In this document: piece after piece, positions 27,142 through 42,039 of the stretch | How the letters are laid out: each line of letters begins with the position of its first letter | Numbering within the stretch: the first letter of the stretch is position 1 | NCBI RefSeq assembly: GCF_000026105.1 | Contig: NC_008027.1 | Span: forward strand, 3,610,501-3,674,500 | Length of the DNA stretch: 64,000 nt | Reading direction: 5' to 3' | DNA from: Pseudomonas entomophila L48 | Lineage (GTDB): Bacteria > Pseudomonadota > Gammaproteobacteria > Pseudomonadales > Pseudomonadaceae | Notes under the pieces: generated by a model | Databases searched by the model: none | What the model saw: only the letters and a program-made list of their open reading frames with translations | Told to the model about the DNA's origin: nothing | Translations under genes and position numbers: made by a program

Positions 27142-27228
27142 CTGTAGGAGCGGCTTCAGCCGCGATGCAGGCGACGCGGTGTATGGCACCCGCTTCGCGG
27201 GTGATCGCGGCTGAAGCCGCTCCTACAG
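27142..27228. repeat. REP pair, GCGGCTTCAGCCGC class
   Basis: Inverted copies of GTAGGAGCGGCTTCAGCCGC flank a central ACCCGC-TTC-GCGGGT hairpin between the 75-aa gene and the 3' end of the PCu(A)C gene. Confidence 0.9.
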
Positions 27229-27260
27229 AGATGGCGCAGGGCTTGAGCTGGTGCAGTCGA

Positions 27261-27740
27261 TCAGTGGTTCATGTGCATATGGTCGTGCCCGCTGCTCTCG
27301 GCGGTCAGCGCACGCACTGGCGCTTGAACCTGCAACGTCTCTTTCGCGCCCTTGGCATCCTCGATGGTCAAGGTCAGCGGCACCTGCTCACCTTCCTTCA
27401 CCTGCTGGTTCAGGCCCATCAGCATCACGTGCAGACCATTTGGGTCCAGCGTCACCGCCTTGCCGGCCGGCAGCTCGACCGCCTTCACTTCACGCATGCC
27501 CATCACGTCACCGTTCATGGTCATCTCGTGTACCTGCACGGTCTTGGCCACGGGCGAAGCAACGCTTACCAGCTTGCTGTCGCTGCTGGCGGTGAGGGTC
27601 ATGAAGGCACCGGTGGACTGCTGGTGCGGCACGCTGGCGCGCACCCAGGCGTCGCTCACGGTGGTCTGGGCCAGGGCCGGCAGGGCCAGGCTCATCAGGG
27701 CCAGGGCGGCCAGGCCGCGCTTGATCGGTTGCATCGACAT
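27261..27740 (-). CDS. PCu(A)C periplasmic copper chaperone
   Basis: This 159-aa protein has a signal peptide ending ALAQ. The PCu(A)C copper site H-M...H-M is visible in VHEMTMNGDVMGMREV and 'DPNGLHVMLMGL'. A Met/His-rich tail (GHDHMHMNH) adds likely Cu(I)/Cu(II) ligands. The family delivers copper to the CuA centre of cytochrome oxidase. The start is directly abutted to the SCO stop; ATG 27734 is an alternative. Partnership with SCO in one operon is the standard arrangement. Confidence 0.93.
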   Translation of the reverse strand: MSMQPIKRGLAALALMSLALPALAQTTVSDAWVRASVPHQQSTGAFMTLTASSDSKLVSVASPVAKTVQVHEMTMNGDVMGMREVKAVELPAGKAVTLDPNGLHVMLMGLNQQVKEGEQVPLTLTIEDAKGAKETLQVQAPVRALTAESSGHDHMHMNH

Positions 27741-28349
27741 TCAGCAGATCTCCATCAGGGTGACCAGGTCCTCGGCGCATTCCTGGGCGTTCAGGGAATG
27801 GCCCAGGCTCAGGCGCAGGGTGCCACGCGTATCGTAGACGTAGCTGGTGGACGAGTGAGAGATGGTGTAGGTATCGCCGGCCGGGACCTTTTCGTAGAAC
27901 ACCCTGAACTCCTTGGCCACCTCGGCGATTTCTTCCGGGGTGCCGGTCAGGGCGATGATCGAAGGGTCGAAGGCCTTGGTGTAGGCGTCGAGCACTTCAG
28001 GGGTGTCGCGTTCCGGGTCGAGGGTGATGAACACCGGCTGGAACAGGTCGCGGTCACGGCCCCGGAGGATCTTGCGGATCTGCGCCACACGCGCCAGCGC
28101 AGTCGGGCAGACCGCCGGGCACTGGGTGAAGCCGAAGAAGATCATCGGCATCGAGCCGTAGAAGCTCGACAGGGTGCGCTCGTTGCCTTGCGGGTCCTTG
28201 AGCTTGAACTTGCGCCCGAGGATTTCGTTGCTCATGTTCTTGCCGTACTTGAAGTCCAGGCCGCGGGCCGGGCTGCAGCCCGCCAGCAAACCAAGCCCCA
28301 GTACGCCCATCCCGGCGACTACCGCGCGCCGGGTCAACAGATCAGTCAT
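27741..28349 (-). CDS. SCO-family copper chaperone lipoprotein
   Basis: This 202-aa protein begins at ATG 28349. The first 25 residues form a lipoprotein signal with lipobox LLAGC (Cys25). The thioredoxin-like domain has the copper-binding CPAVC motif (Cys77, Cys81) and the third ligand His in YTISHSSTSY. SCO proteins insert copper into or reduce CuA of cytochrome oxidase in the periplasm. The frame is open further upstream but without signal-peptide logic. Its stop touches the PCu(A)C start. Confidence 0.93.
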   Translation of the reverse strand: MTDLLTRRAVVAGMGVLGLGLLAGCSPARGLDFKYGKNMSNEILGRKFKLKDPQGNERTLSSFYGSMPMIFFGFTQCPAVCPTALARVAQIRKILRGRDRDLFQPVFITLDPERDTPEVLDAYTKAFDPSIIALTGTPEEIAEVAKEFRVFYEKVPAGDTYTISHSSTSYVYDTRGTLRLSLGHSLNAQECAEDLVTLMEIC

Positions 28350-28540
28350 GGAACCATCCTTTACAGGGAAGGTGCCGGCCCTTGGGGTGGGCCGAGCGAA
28401 AACCGGCGCATTCTGGCATGACACCCCCTGGGCATCTACCCGACCTAGGGGGAATCGGGCTGCAGCCCTTTGAATACGGGGCGCGACCGGTTGTCGCAGG
28501 GATTGAATCCGTAACAGTTTGTTGCTAGGAGTCAATGAAA

Positions 28541-28606
28541 TTCGCCGGCAAGCCGGCTCCTACAAGTACAGCGCGGTCCACTGTAGGAGCCGGCTTTGCC
28601 GGCGAA
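28541..28606. repeat. REP pair, GCCGGCTTTGCCGGC class
   Basis: Two inverted copies lie in the 284-bp gap between the nfuA 3' end and the SCO gene. The remaining sequence (28350-28540) shows no gene. Confidence 0.9.
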
Positions 28607-28633
28607 AAGGCCAGTGCGAACACCCACTAACTA

Positions 28634-29227
<594 letters not shown>

Positions 29228-29275
29228 TCACAGACTTGCCGGCAGTGTACGCCAACCCGGCCTTCGAACAAAGTC

Positions 29276-30310
29276 CTAGCATTTGACTCGGGATAGCGCC
29301 AAGGCCGGTTCCCGCGCAGGTTCCACTGCGACCCAGCCCTGCAGGCGCCGGTACAGGCCACGTTCCAGCCATTGGTAGCTGAGCCACGACATTAGTCCGA
29401 TTGACGGCACGCAGATCGCAAATACCAAGTACGGGTTCAACTGCAGCCGCTGGCTGGCGAACAAGCCGCCGTACAGCACCAGCACATGGACCAGGTACAC
29501 CGAGTAGGAGCAATCGCCCAGCGCCTTGAGCACCCGGTTGCCCTTGAACCACGGCTCCAGGGCGATGAACGCCAGCACCACCAGCGCGCTGGGCAGGCCC
29601 CAGTGCAACAGGCGCTGGGAGGCATCCAGGTGATACAGGGCGAAACCGGCCACGCCCAGCAGCGCCAGCGGCAACCACAGGCCCTCGCGGATCAGCCCCC
29701 GGCGATAGAGCACGCCCAGGCCGATGCCCAGCAAGAACTCATAGACGATGTCGTTGTTGTAAAAGCGGCTCAGCACGCCCAACCGGCCCAGCACCTCGCT
29801 GACCAGCAGCAACGCCGCCGTCACCAGCAACAGGTGATGGCGCTGGCGCACCAGGAAGGCCAGGCCGAACAGCAGGTAGAAGAACATCTCGAAATTCAGT
29901 GTCCAGCCCACGTTGAGGGTCGGGTACAGGCCGTAGCCACCGGGGTTTTCCGCCGGGATGAACAGCAGTGACAGCAGCAGGTGCTGCCAGGCGAACACCT
30001 GGTGCGGCATCCAGCGGCTGGCGACCAGCATCAGCGCCGCCATCAGCAGGGTGTAGAACCAGTAGGCCGGAACGATGCGCAGGGCGCGGTTGAGCAGGAA
30101 CCGCCCAGGGGCGATGGCCTTGTCGCGGGTCGAGAGGTAGATCACCAGGCCGCTGATGACGAAGAAGATGTCCACCCCGACCGCCCCGCGATCGCTGAGC
30201 AGTTGGCCAAGGGGGCCGGTGGCGTGGAAGTCGAAGAAGATCTGCATAAAGTGGTGGCAGACCACCACCCAGGCGGCGAATGCCCGGAGTGCCTGAAGCG
30301 AATACAGCAT
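29276..30310 (-). CDS. Acyltransferase-3 family membrane protein
   Basis: This 344-aa protein has about ten membrane helices. Its opening 'LQALRAFAAWVVVCHHFMQIF' contains the conserved catalytic-site His. 'GAVGVDIFFVISGLVIYLS' and the R..R..P.Y motif (RALRIVPAYW) are also present. The family (OafA, NolL, ExoZ type) acetylates or acylates cell-surface sugars from the cytoplasm; this member lacks a C-terminal SGNH domain. It lies alone between nfuA and a REP pair, so its target glycan cannot be inferred. Confidence 0.88.
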   Translation of the reverse strand: MLYSLQALRAFAAWVVVCHHFMQIFFDFHATGPLGQLLSDRGAVGVDIFFVISGLVIYLSTRDKAIAPGRFLLNRALRIVPAYWFYTLLMAALMLVASRWMPHQVFAWQHLLLSLLFIPAENPGGYGLYPTLNVGWTLNFEMFFYLLFGLAFLVRQRHHLLLVTAALLLVSEVLGRLGVLSRFYNNDIVYEFLLGIGLGVLYRRGLIREGLWLPLALLGVAGFALYHLDASQRLLHWGLPSALVVLAFIALEPWFKGNRVLKALGDCSYSVYLVHVLVLYGGLFASQRLQLNPYLVFAICVPSIGLMSWLSYQWLERGLYRRLQGWVAVEPAREPALALSRVKC

Positions 30311-30356
30311 GAAATACCCTGCGATTGCCGGTGAGTTCGGGCCTTGCGTCGCGATC

Positions 30357-30411
30357 GTTCGCCGGCAAGCCGGCTCCTACGTGGGTTGTAGGAGCCGGCT
30401 TGCCGGCGAAC
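30357..30411. repeat. REP pair, GCCGGCTTGCCGGC class
   Basis: Two inverted copies with a 7-nt spacer form one nearly perfect palindrome between the acyltransferase and cti. It probably folds as a long hairpin in read-through transcripts. Confidence 0.9.
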
Positions 30412-30474
30412 GGGCTGCACAACACCCACCTGCCTCTCCGACCGCAGCATGCCGGGAAAGGTCAGGCCACCCGA

Positions 30475-32775
30475 TCAGAGGTTCTCGTAGCGGTTCATGT
30501 CCAGCACCCCCGCCTCCACCGGATCGGTCTCCTGGATATAGCGGTTCAGGTCATGGAAGTAGCGCCAGAACTCCGGGTGGCTGCGGCGTACGCCCCAGCG
30601 CATGACGATGCGCTCGAACTTGGCCGTGTCGTCGCGGGCCGCTTCCAGGTCCTCGACGAACTCCGGCACCTCCTTCGCAGGCACGTTGAAGATGAAGTTC
30701 GGGTAGCTGCTGAGCACGCCCGGCACCAGGGTCAGGGTGTCCAGCCCCGGCTGGTAGCGGTAGGCCTCGCCCAGCAGGAACGCCACGTTGCTGTGGGCAC
30801 GGTTGCGCAGCAGGCTGTACACCTGGCGCTGGCCGCCCTGCCCTTCGATGCGCAGCATCGTCGCCTCGGGCAACTGGTCGATCACTTTCAGGCCCGCGGC
30901 CGGGCGCGACACCAGGCGGCTGAGCGACTGCTCGACGTCGCGGAACTCTTCGCTCATCTGCGGTCGCGAGCAATAAGCGCTCAGGCAGCGGTTGATCGGA
31001 TCTGGCGCGGCATTCAGGCTGCCGGTGCGCTGCAATAGTTTCAGGCCGAAATCACGCTTGGGGTCGTGCTTGTCCAGCTTCAACGCGCTCGGGGTGCTGG
31101 TGTCGATGTCCTCGTAGTCCATCCACATCTTCACCTTGCCGCTGTTCTGGTACCAGTTGCCCAGGATCTCACTGCGCTTGCCGGCCGGCATCAGGCGCAG
31201 GAAATTGACCTCAGCGCCATTGCGGATCAGGTCGAAGTACAGGCGCGTCTGCAACTGATGCGAGACGTTGCCGAACACATCGAAGTTCACCGCCAACTGA
31301 TAGTAGGTGCGCTCGAACAGCGGGTAGTCGAACAGCCACATGGTCAGTGGCACGTCACCGATCAGGCCCTTGGTCACCGAGGCGCTGTCGAAGTGGCGGA
31401 AGATGCTGAGCAAGGCGTTGTCGTTGCCCGCCCACAGCGTCGACCAGCTCGGCGCCGGCTGCTCGGCGTAGGCCTCGCGGCGCAGCGCCTCGTACTCGTT
31501 GCGCTTGTCGCGGTAGGCATGCCAAAGGCCCAGCACGCTGCCGACGTCGTCGATCTGGCCGGGCATGGCCAGCAACGGCGTGGCCTCGCCCCGGTACTTG
31601 GCGTCGGTGATGTACAGGTCGTGGGCCGGCTCCTGGAACAGCGCCCAGAAGTTGTCGCGGATCACGTCGGTGGCGATCTGCCCGCGGCACACCGGGCCAC
31701 GGATGAAGGTGCGCACGAAGTACTCGGCGTTGTCCAGCATGAACTGGTAGCGGGCCACCGCCGGGATCGCCTCGAAGGTCTCGAACGGGTTGGCGCGGTG
31801 CCGCGGGCCGTAGCCGGGCAGCGCGCTGGCATGCCAGTCGCCGCTGTAGAACAGCTGCTTGACCCGCTTGAGCTTCTGCGGGCCCATCGGGTAGGTGATG
31901 TGGGTCTTGTGGACGATCACGCCCTGCACCGGCACCAAGCGGTAATAGAAGTCGGTGCCCGGTGGATCATTGGGGCGGCGGGTGGCGATCAGGTCGACCG
32001 GCCGGCCGCTCGGGGTGCGCGAACGCACCCACTGGAAGAAGTGGCCCTGCTCACCGCCGACGAAATAGATGTGGGCCAGGAACAAATGCTCGTACAGCCA
32101 ACGGGCAACCAGTGCCTCGGTCGAGCCCGGGCGGTTGAGCAACTCTTCCCATTCGAAGATCTGCCGGGCTTCCGCCGCGTTGGGCACGAACTGGGTCTTC
32201 TCCACCGGCGCGCCAGCCGCCAACCAGCGTTGCAGCGTCTGGTACTCCTGGTCGGTCAGGCCGGTGACCGCCAGCGGCATGCCCTCCTTCGGATGGGCAC
32301 CGGCATAGGCGTCGAACTCGTGGGGCATGGGGCACATGTTGTTGCGGTTGAGCCCCAGCACGATCTCGTCCGGCAGCTTGGCGTTGGGCGTGAGCGGTGT
32401 CTTGTGGCCCAGCTCGAGCATGCGCGCCATCAGCGCGGCCTGGCTGCCCTGCTTGTCCAGCACCGAGTAGAACCCGGCCTTGCGCCAGCCGGCCTCGTCG
32501 TGGGCGTCGTAGAACAGCCGCGTGGTGGGCACCGCCTGGCTGCGCTCGCCCTGGTACACCGGCACCTTCGAGGCGCCACGCTCGGCGCCCTCGGCGCTGC
32601 CCAGGTTGAGCTGGCAGGCGGCATCGTTGCAGGCGTGGCAGGCCACGCACTTCTCGGTGAAGATCGGTTGGATGTCCCGGGTGTACGAAATCGCCGGGCT
32701 CGATTGGGGGGCCTGCGCGAACGCCACGCCACTGATCAGCAGGGCGAAGACGCTGGCAAGTATGCGAAGCAACAT
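30475..32775 (-). CDS. cti: Periplasmic cis/trans unsaturated fatty acid isomerase
   Basis: This 766-aa protein, the expected Cti size, begins at ATG 32775, which has AGGA upstream; an in-frame ATG at 32805 lacks a site. Residues 1-20 form a signal peptide ending AFAQ. A cytochrome-c-type heme motif CVACH (Cys43, Cys46, His47) follows, continuing as ACNDAACQ. Cti isomerises cis-unsaturated acyl chains of membrane phospholipids to trans within the periplasm, stiffening membranes against solvents and heat. It is characteristic of P. putida and relatives. It is divergent from metH with a 172-bp shared upstream region, the same arrangement as in P. putida. Confidence 0.95.
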   Translation of the reverse strand: MLLRILASVFALLISGVAFAQAPQSSPAISYTRDIQPIFTEKCVACHACNDAACQLNLGSAEGAERGASKVPVYQGERSQAVPTTRLFYDAHDEAGWRKAGFYSVLDKQGSQAALMARMLELGHKTPLTPNAKLPDEIVLGLNRNNMCPMPHEFDAYAGAHPKEGMPLAVTGLTDQEYQTLQRWLAAGAPVEKTQFVPNAAEARQIFEWEELLNRPGSTEALVARWLYEHLFLAHIYFVGGEQGHFFQWVRSRTPSGRPVDLIATRRPNDPPGTDFYYRLVPVQGVIVHKTHITYPMGPQKLKRVKQLFYSGDWHASALPGYGPRHRANPFETFEAIPAVARYQFMLDNAEYFVRTFIRGPVCRGQIATDVIRDNFWALFQEPAHDLYITDAKYRGEATPLLAMPGQIDDVGSVLGLWHAYRDKRNEYEALRREAYAEQPAPSWSTLWAGNDNALLSIFRHFDSASVTKGLIGDVPLTMWLFDYPLFERTYYQLAVNFDVFGNVSHQLQTRLYFDLIRNGAEVNFLRLMPAGKRSEILGNWYQNSGKVKMWMDYEDIDTSTPSALKLDKHDPKRDFGLKLLQRTGSLNAAPDPINRCLSAYCSRPQMSEEFRDVEQSLSRLVSRPAAGLKVIDQLPEATMLRIEGQGGQRQVYSLLRNRAHSNVAFLLGEAYRYQPGLDTLTLVPGVLSSYPNFIFNVPAKEVPEFVEDLEAARDDTAKFERIVMRWGVRRSHPEFWRYFHDLNRYIQETDPVEAGVLDMNRYENL

Positions 32776-32947
32776 GTGCCGAAAGTCCTGGTTTCTGAAA
32801 GCCATCACGATATGCCTGACCGGGTCCTGGGTGCTGGGGCATGCGCCAACATGAAGGAAATTCATGCAAAACGGCGGCACGCCTAAAATCCGTGCAGCTT
32901 TGTTATTATTCGGCACCTTCTGATATTCGCCCGACCAGGTAGTTCCT

Positions 32948-36655
<3,708 letters not shown>

Positions 36656-36718
36656 GCCCCGTCGTCGACGATCCTGGTGGGAACAAAACACTGCTCCCGT
36701 TGACCCAACGAGGATCTT

Positions 36719-36854
36719 GTAGGAGCGGGCTTGCCCCGCGAACACCGGCTCTGCCGGTGCCAGGCTCCGCGTCGCCTGATTCGCGGCTGAAGCCGCTCCT
36801 ACAGGGCCGTGCAAACCAAACCCCCACCCGGTAGGAGCCGGCTTGCCGGCGAAC
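36719..36854. repeat. Mixed REP cluster (three classes)
   Basis: Three REP copies of different classes sit side by side: GCGGGCTTGCCCCGC at 36719-36743, the complement of GCGGCTTCAGCCGC at 36781-36803, and GCCGGCTTGCCGGC at 36831-36854. Each of the first and third is followed by a small ACCGGC-GCCGGT stem. They fill most of the 355-bp gene-free interval after metH; the remaining part has no recognised feature. Confidence 0.85.
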
Positions 36855-37010
36855 ACCGGCACAGCCGGTGCAATCCTCCGCACCGCCTCCTCGCGGGTCG
36901 GGCAACCCGGAGCACAAATCCCACAGCCCCGCACCTAGCATTTCTACCAGTAGCCGCCAACACCAAGGCGCGCTAAAGAGGATCATCTCTCCTCCCACGG
37001 CAGCCCCAGC

Positions 37011-37283
37011 ATGCACTCTCGGCTCTACATCGCTTTCCACCTGCGCTGGATCATCAGTTACTTCCTCGAGCAGAGCCTGCACCAGATCCGCCCCGACATT
37101 TCCCTTGGCGAACTGGGTGCCGACAGCTTCGACATGTTCGAGCTACAAGCGCTGATCGAAGAAACCTTCGGCATCCTGATCCACCAGCCACTGCGCCCCT
37201 ACCTCACCTTCGCCGAACTGGTCGACCTGATCTTCCGGACCATGCCCGAGCCAGAAACATCGGCAGGGCCGCCCCTCACCTGA
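37011..37283 (+). CDS. Stand-alone acyl-carrier-protein-like protein
   Basis: This 90-aa protein contains the ACP core ISLGELGADSFDMFELQALIEETFGI. Ser39 is at the phosphopantetheine-attachment position, and the 'LGADS..... L...IEE.FGI' pattern is intact. The N-terminal ~25 residues are more aromatic than in a housekeeping ACP. ATG 37011 has only a weak upstream site, so the start is uncertain. It converges on the acyl-CoA synthetase gene, with two bases between the stops. Possible roles are a dedicated carrier for a small acyl or aminoacyl pathway. Confidence 0.65.
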   Translation: MHSRLYIAFHLRWIISYFLEQSLHQIRPDISLGELGADSFDMFELQALIEETFGILIHQPLRPYLTFAELVDLIFRTMPEPETSAGPPLT

Positions 37284-37285
37284 CA

Positions 37286-38959
37286 TCATCGCCCTGCCAG
37301 CTCCTCGACACTGATCTCCTGCATCCGAAACTTCTGCACCTTCCCCGTCACCGTCATCGGAAATTCATCGACAAAGCGGAAATGCCGCGGCGTCTTGAAA
37401 TGCGCCAGCCGCGCCTTGCACCACTGCTGCAACTCCTCCGCCGTGGCACTGTGCCCCGGGTGCAAGCGAATCCACGCCACCACCTCCTCGCCATACTTGC
37501 TGCACGGTATCCCCACCACCTGCGCCTCGGCCACCGCCGGGTGGGTGTGGAAGAACTCCTCCAACTCCCGCGGATAGATGTTCTCGCCGCCACGGATGAT
37601 CATGTCCTTGTTGCGCCCGACGATGCGCACATAGCCGTCATCGTCCATCACTGCCAGGTCGCCGGTATGCATCCACCCAGCCGGGTCGAGGGCGTCATGG
37701 GTGGCCTGCAAGTTGTCCCAGTAGCCGAGCATCACGCTGTAGCCCCGGGTGCACAACTCGCCGATCTCGCCACGGGCAACGATGCGCCCATCGACATCCA
37801 CCAGCTTGGTCTCCAGCTGCGGATGGGTGCGGCCGACGGTGGTCACGCGCAGTTCCAGGCCGTCGTCGGGGCCGGTCTGCAGCGACACCGGGCTGGTCTC
37901 GGTCATGCCATAGGCGATCTGCACCTCGGCCATGTGCAGTTGGTCGATCACCTTGCGCATCACCTCGATCGGGCAGGTGGCGCCGGCCATGATGCCGCTG
38001 CGTAGCGTGGACAGGTCCAGCGCGGCACGGCTGGGGTGGTCGAGCAAGGCGATGAACATGGTCGGCACGCCATAGAGGATGCTGGCACGCTCCTCGGCCA
38101 CGGCGCGCAGGGTGAGCTCGGCGTCGAAGGCGTCGTTGGGGTAGATCATGGCGCTGCCGTGGGTGATGCAGCCCAGGTTGCCCATGACCATGCCGAAGCA
38201 GTGGTACAGCGGCACCGGGATCACCATGCGGTCGCGCTCGGTCAGGCCCAGGCTCTCGCCGACCATGTAGCCGTTGTTGAGGATGTTGTAGTGGCTCAGC
38301 GTGGCGCCTTTGGGTGCGCCGGTGGTGCCGGAGGTGTACTGGATGTTCACCGGCTGATCGAATTGCAGGCCCTGTTGCCGGGCTTCGTAGGCGACTACCT
38401 CAACCTCCCCTGCCCGCCCGGCCAGCGCGGCCCAGGGCAGGAAGCCAGCGGGTGGCTCGGCGGCCAGGCTGATCACGCCGCGCAGGTCGGGCAGGCGTTC
38501 GCTGGCCAGCTCGCCCAGGGCATGGCTCGCCAGCTCAGGCACTAGTTCCTGCACCATCGCCTGGTAGTCGGAGCTCTTGAAGGCATCCGCGCACACCAGC
38601 CAGCGGCAACCGGACTGGCGCAGCACGTATTCCAGCTCGCCCACGCGGTAGGCCGGGTTGATGTTGACCAGGATCGCACCAACCTTGGCCGTGGCCAGTT
38701 GCAGGATGCACCACTGGGCGCAGTTGGGCGCCCAATTGCCGACCCGCTCGCCGACCTCCACGCCCAGCGCCATCAAGGCCCGGGCGTGCACATCGACCTC
38801 GGCGGCCAGCTCGCGCCAGCTGTAGCGCAGGTGCTGGTGGCGCACCACCAGCGCCTCGCGCTCGCCGTGGCGGGCGACGGTGGCGTCGAAGGCCTGGCCG
38901 ATGGTCTGGGTGAGCAAGGGTTTGTCCTGGCGGCCGCGTGTGTAGCTTGGTTGAGGCAT
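37286..38959 (-). CDS. AMP-binding acyl-CoA synthetase
   Basis: This 557-aa adenylate-forming enzyme has motif A3 IQYTSGTTGAPKGATLSH near 190, 'YGMTETSPVS' near 345, the 'GDLAVMDDDGYVRIVGRNKDMI' hinge near 440, and the C-terminal catalytic Lys in 'TGKVQKFRM'. It resembles ACSF2/FadK-type medium-chain acyl-CoA ligases. ATG 38959 follows AAGGGAT. It is divergent from liuABCD and shares the palindromic LiuR-type sites between them, suggesting it activates a branched or medium-chain acid (for example isovalerate or acetoacetate) feeding leucine catabolism. The substrate is inferred. Confidence 0.88.
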   Translation of the reverse strand: MPQPSYTRGRQDKPLLTQTIGQAFDATVARHGEREALVVRHQHLRYSWRELAAEVDVHARALMALGVEVGERVGNWAPNCAQWCILQLATAKVGAILVNINPAYRVGELEYVLRQSGCRWLVCADAFKSSDYQAMVQELVPELASHALGELASERLPDLRGVISLAAEPPAGFLPWAALAGRAGEVEVVAYEARQQGLQFDQPVNIQYTSGTTGAPKGATLSHYNILNNGYMVGESLGLTERDRMVIPVPLYHCFGMVMGNLGCITHGSAMIYPNDAFDAELTLRAVAEERASILYGVPTMFIALLDHPSRAALDLSTLRSGIMAGATCPIEVMRKVIDQLHMAEVQIAYGMTETSPVSLQTGPDDGLELRVTTVGRTHPQLETKLVDVDGRIVARGEIGELCTRGYSVMLGYWDNLQATHDALDPAGWMHTGDLAVMDDDGYVRIVGRNKDMIIRGGENIYPRELEEFFHTHPAVAEAQVVGIPCSKYGEEVVAWIRLHPGHSATAEELQQWCKARLAHFKTPRHFRFVDEFPMTVTGKVQKFRMQEISVEELAGR

Positions 38960-39023
38960 GGCGATCCCTTCTTGTGGTTGTTCTGGGCATGACTGAAGCA
39001 GGCGGCAATTACTCTGGCGCAGA

Positions 39024-39039
39024 TTTACGTTTACGTAAA
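39024..39039. promoter_or_regulatory. LiuR-type (MerR family) operator, site 1
   Basis: A perfect palindrome, TTTACGT-TT-ACGTAAA, lies 65 bp upstream of the acyl-CoA synthetase start. It fits the form of LiuR (MerR-family) operators known for liu/ivd genes. MerR regulators bind such dyads between -35 and -10 elements. The liuR gene itself is not in the window. Confidence 0.65.
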
Positions 39040-39073
39040 GGTTATGTTCCGATTGACACGTTCGAAAGGCAGG

Positions 39074-39089
39074 TTTACGTTAACGTCAA
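39074..39089. promoter_or_regulatory. LiuR-type (MerR family) operator, site 2
   Basis: TTTACGTTAACGTCAA, a near-perfect palindrome, lies 50 bp from site 1 and about 157 bp before liuA. The repeated ACGT half-sites suggest each divergent promoter has its own operator for one regulator. Confidence 0.6.
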
Positions 39090-39108
39090 CCACGCATCAC
39101 GCCGACCC

Positions 39109-39198
39109 TGTAGGAGCGGGCTTGCCCCGCGATGAGGCCGGACCAGGCAGTACTGCTGGCCGTTCTGACGGGCATCGCGGGGCAAGCCCGCTCCTACA
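39109..39198. repeat. REP pair, GCGGGCTTGCCCCGC class
   Basis: Inverted copies stand between the operator sites and the liuA start, so they lie inside the probable 5' leader of the liu operon rather than after a gene, which is unusual for REPs. Confidence 0.9.
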
Positions 39199-39245
39199 GG
39201 GCCGGCGTGGTACCTCGAATTTCAAGAACAAGAAGGTGCCCGCAC

Positions 39246-40409
39246 ATGCATTACCCCAGCCTGAACTTCGCCCTGGGCGAGACCATCGACATGCTCCGCG
39301 ACCAGGTGCGCACCTTCGTCGCCGCCGAGCTGGCGCCGCGCGCCGCGCAGATCGACCACGACAACCTGTTCCCCGCCGACATGTGGCGCAAGTTCGGCGA
39401 CATGGGCCTGCTGGGCATCACCGTCCCTGAAGAATACGGCGGCGCCGGCCTGGGCTACCTGGCCCACGTGGTGTCGATGGAAGAGATCAGCCGCGCCTCG
39501 GCCTCGGTGGCCCTGTCGTACGGCGCCCACTCCAACCTGTGCGTCAACCAGATCAATCGCAACGGCACCCACGAGCAGAAACTCAAGTACCTGCCCAAGC
39601 TGATCAGCGGCGAACACATCGGCGCCCTGGCCATGAGCGAGCCCAACGCCGGCTCCGACGTGGTGTCGATGAAGCTGCGCGCCGAGAAACGCGGCGACCG
39701 CTACGTGCTCAACGGCAGCAAGACCTGGATCACCAACGGCCCCGACGCCAACACCTACGTGATCTACGCCAAGACCGACCTGGACAAGGGCCCCCACGGC
39801 ATCACCGCATTCATCGTCGAGCGCGACTGGAAAGGCTTCACCCGCAGCAACAAGTTCGACAAGCTCGGCATGCGCGGCTCCAACACTTGCGAGCTGTTCT
39901 TCGATGACGTCGAAGTGCCGGAAGAAAACATCCTCGGCCAGCTCAACGGCGGTGTGCGCGTGCTGATGAGCGGCCTGGACTACGAGCGCGTGGTACTCGC
40001 CGGTGGCCCCACCGGCATCATGCAGAGCTGCATGGACCTGGTGGTCCCGTACATCCACGACCGCAAGCAGTTCGGCCAGAGCATCGGCGAGTTCCAGCTG
40101 ATCCAGGGCAAGATCGCCGACATGTACACCCAGCTCAACGCCAGCCGCGCCTACCTGTACGCCGTGGCCCAGGCCTGCGACCGCGCCGAGACCACCCGCA
40201 AGGACGCCGCCGGGGTGATCCTGTACACCGCCGAGCGCGCCACGCAGATGGCCCTGGAGGCGATCCAGATCCTCGGCGGCAACGGCTACATCAATGAATT
40301 CCCGGCCGGCCGCCTGCTGCGCGACGCCAAGCTGTACGAGATCGGGGCCGGCACCAGCGAGATCCGCCGGATGCTGATCGGCCGCGAACTGTTCAACGAA
40401 ACCCGCTGA
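39246..40409 (+). CDS. liuA: Isovaleryl-CoA dehydrogenase
   Basis: This 387-aa FAD enzyme of the acyl-CoA dehydrogenase family begins [18 protein letters not shown] at ATG 39246. Signatures include [18 protein letters not shown] and '[18 protein letters not shown]', the catalytic base Glu247 in [15 protein letters not shown] (the position specific to isovaleryl-CoA dehydrogenases), and '[20 protein letters not shown]'. It converts isovaleryl-CoA to 3-methylcrotonyl-CoA in leucine breakdown. It heads liuABCD, with 19 nt to liuB. Confidence 0.95.
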   Translation: MHYPSLNFALGETIDMLRDQVRTFVAAELAPRAAQIDHDNLFPADMWRKFGDMGLLGITVPEEYGGAGLGYLAHVVSMEEISRASASVALSYGAHSNLCVNQINRNGTHEQKLKYLPKLISGEHIGALAMSEPNAGSDVVSMKLRAEKRGDRYVLNGSKTWITNGPDANTYVIYAKTDLDKGPHGITAFIVERDWKGFTRSNKFDKLGMRGSNTCELFFDDVEVPEENILGQLNGGVRVLMSGLDYERVVLAGGPTGIMQSCMDLVVPYIHDRKQFGQSIGEFQLIQGKIADMYTQLNASRAYLYAVAQACDRAETTRKDAAGVILYTAERATQMALEAIQILGGNGYINEFPAGRLLRDAKLYEIGAGTSEIRRMLIGRELFNETR

Positions 40410-40428
40410 GCACAAGGAACCGGCGCAC

Positions 40429-42036
<1,608 letters not shown>

Positions 42037-42039
42037 CCC

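Noticed and set aside
32776..32947. Possible cobalamin riboswitch before metH
   Set aside because: The leader is short and shows no B12-box or extended stems; a covariance-model search would settle it.
36868..37155. Plus-strand frame overlapping the carrier-protein gene
   Set aside because: It overlaps the ACP-like frame and has no recognisable domain.
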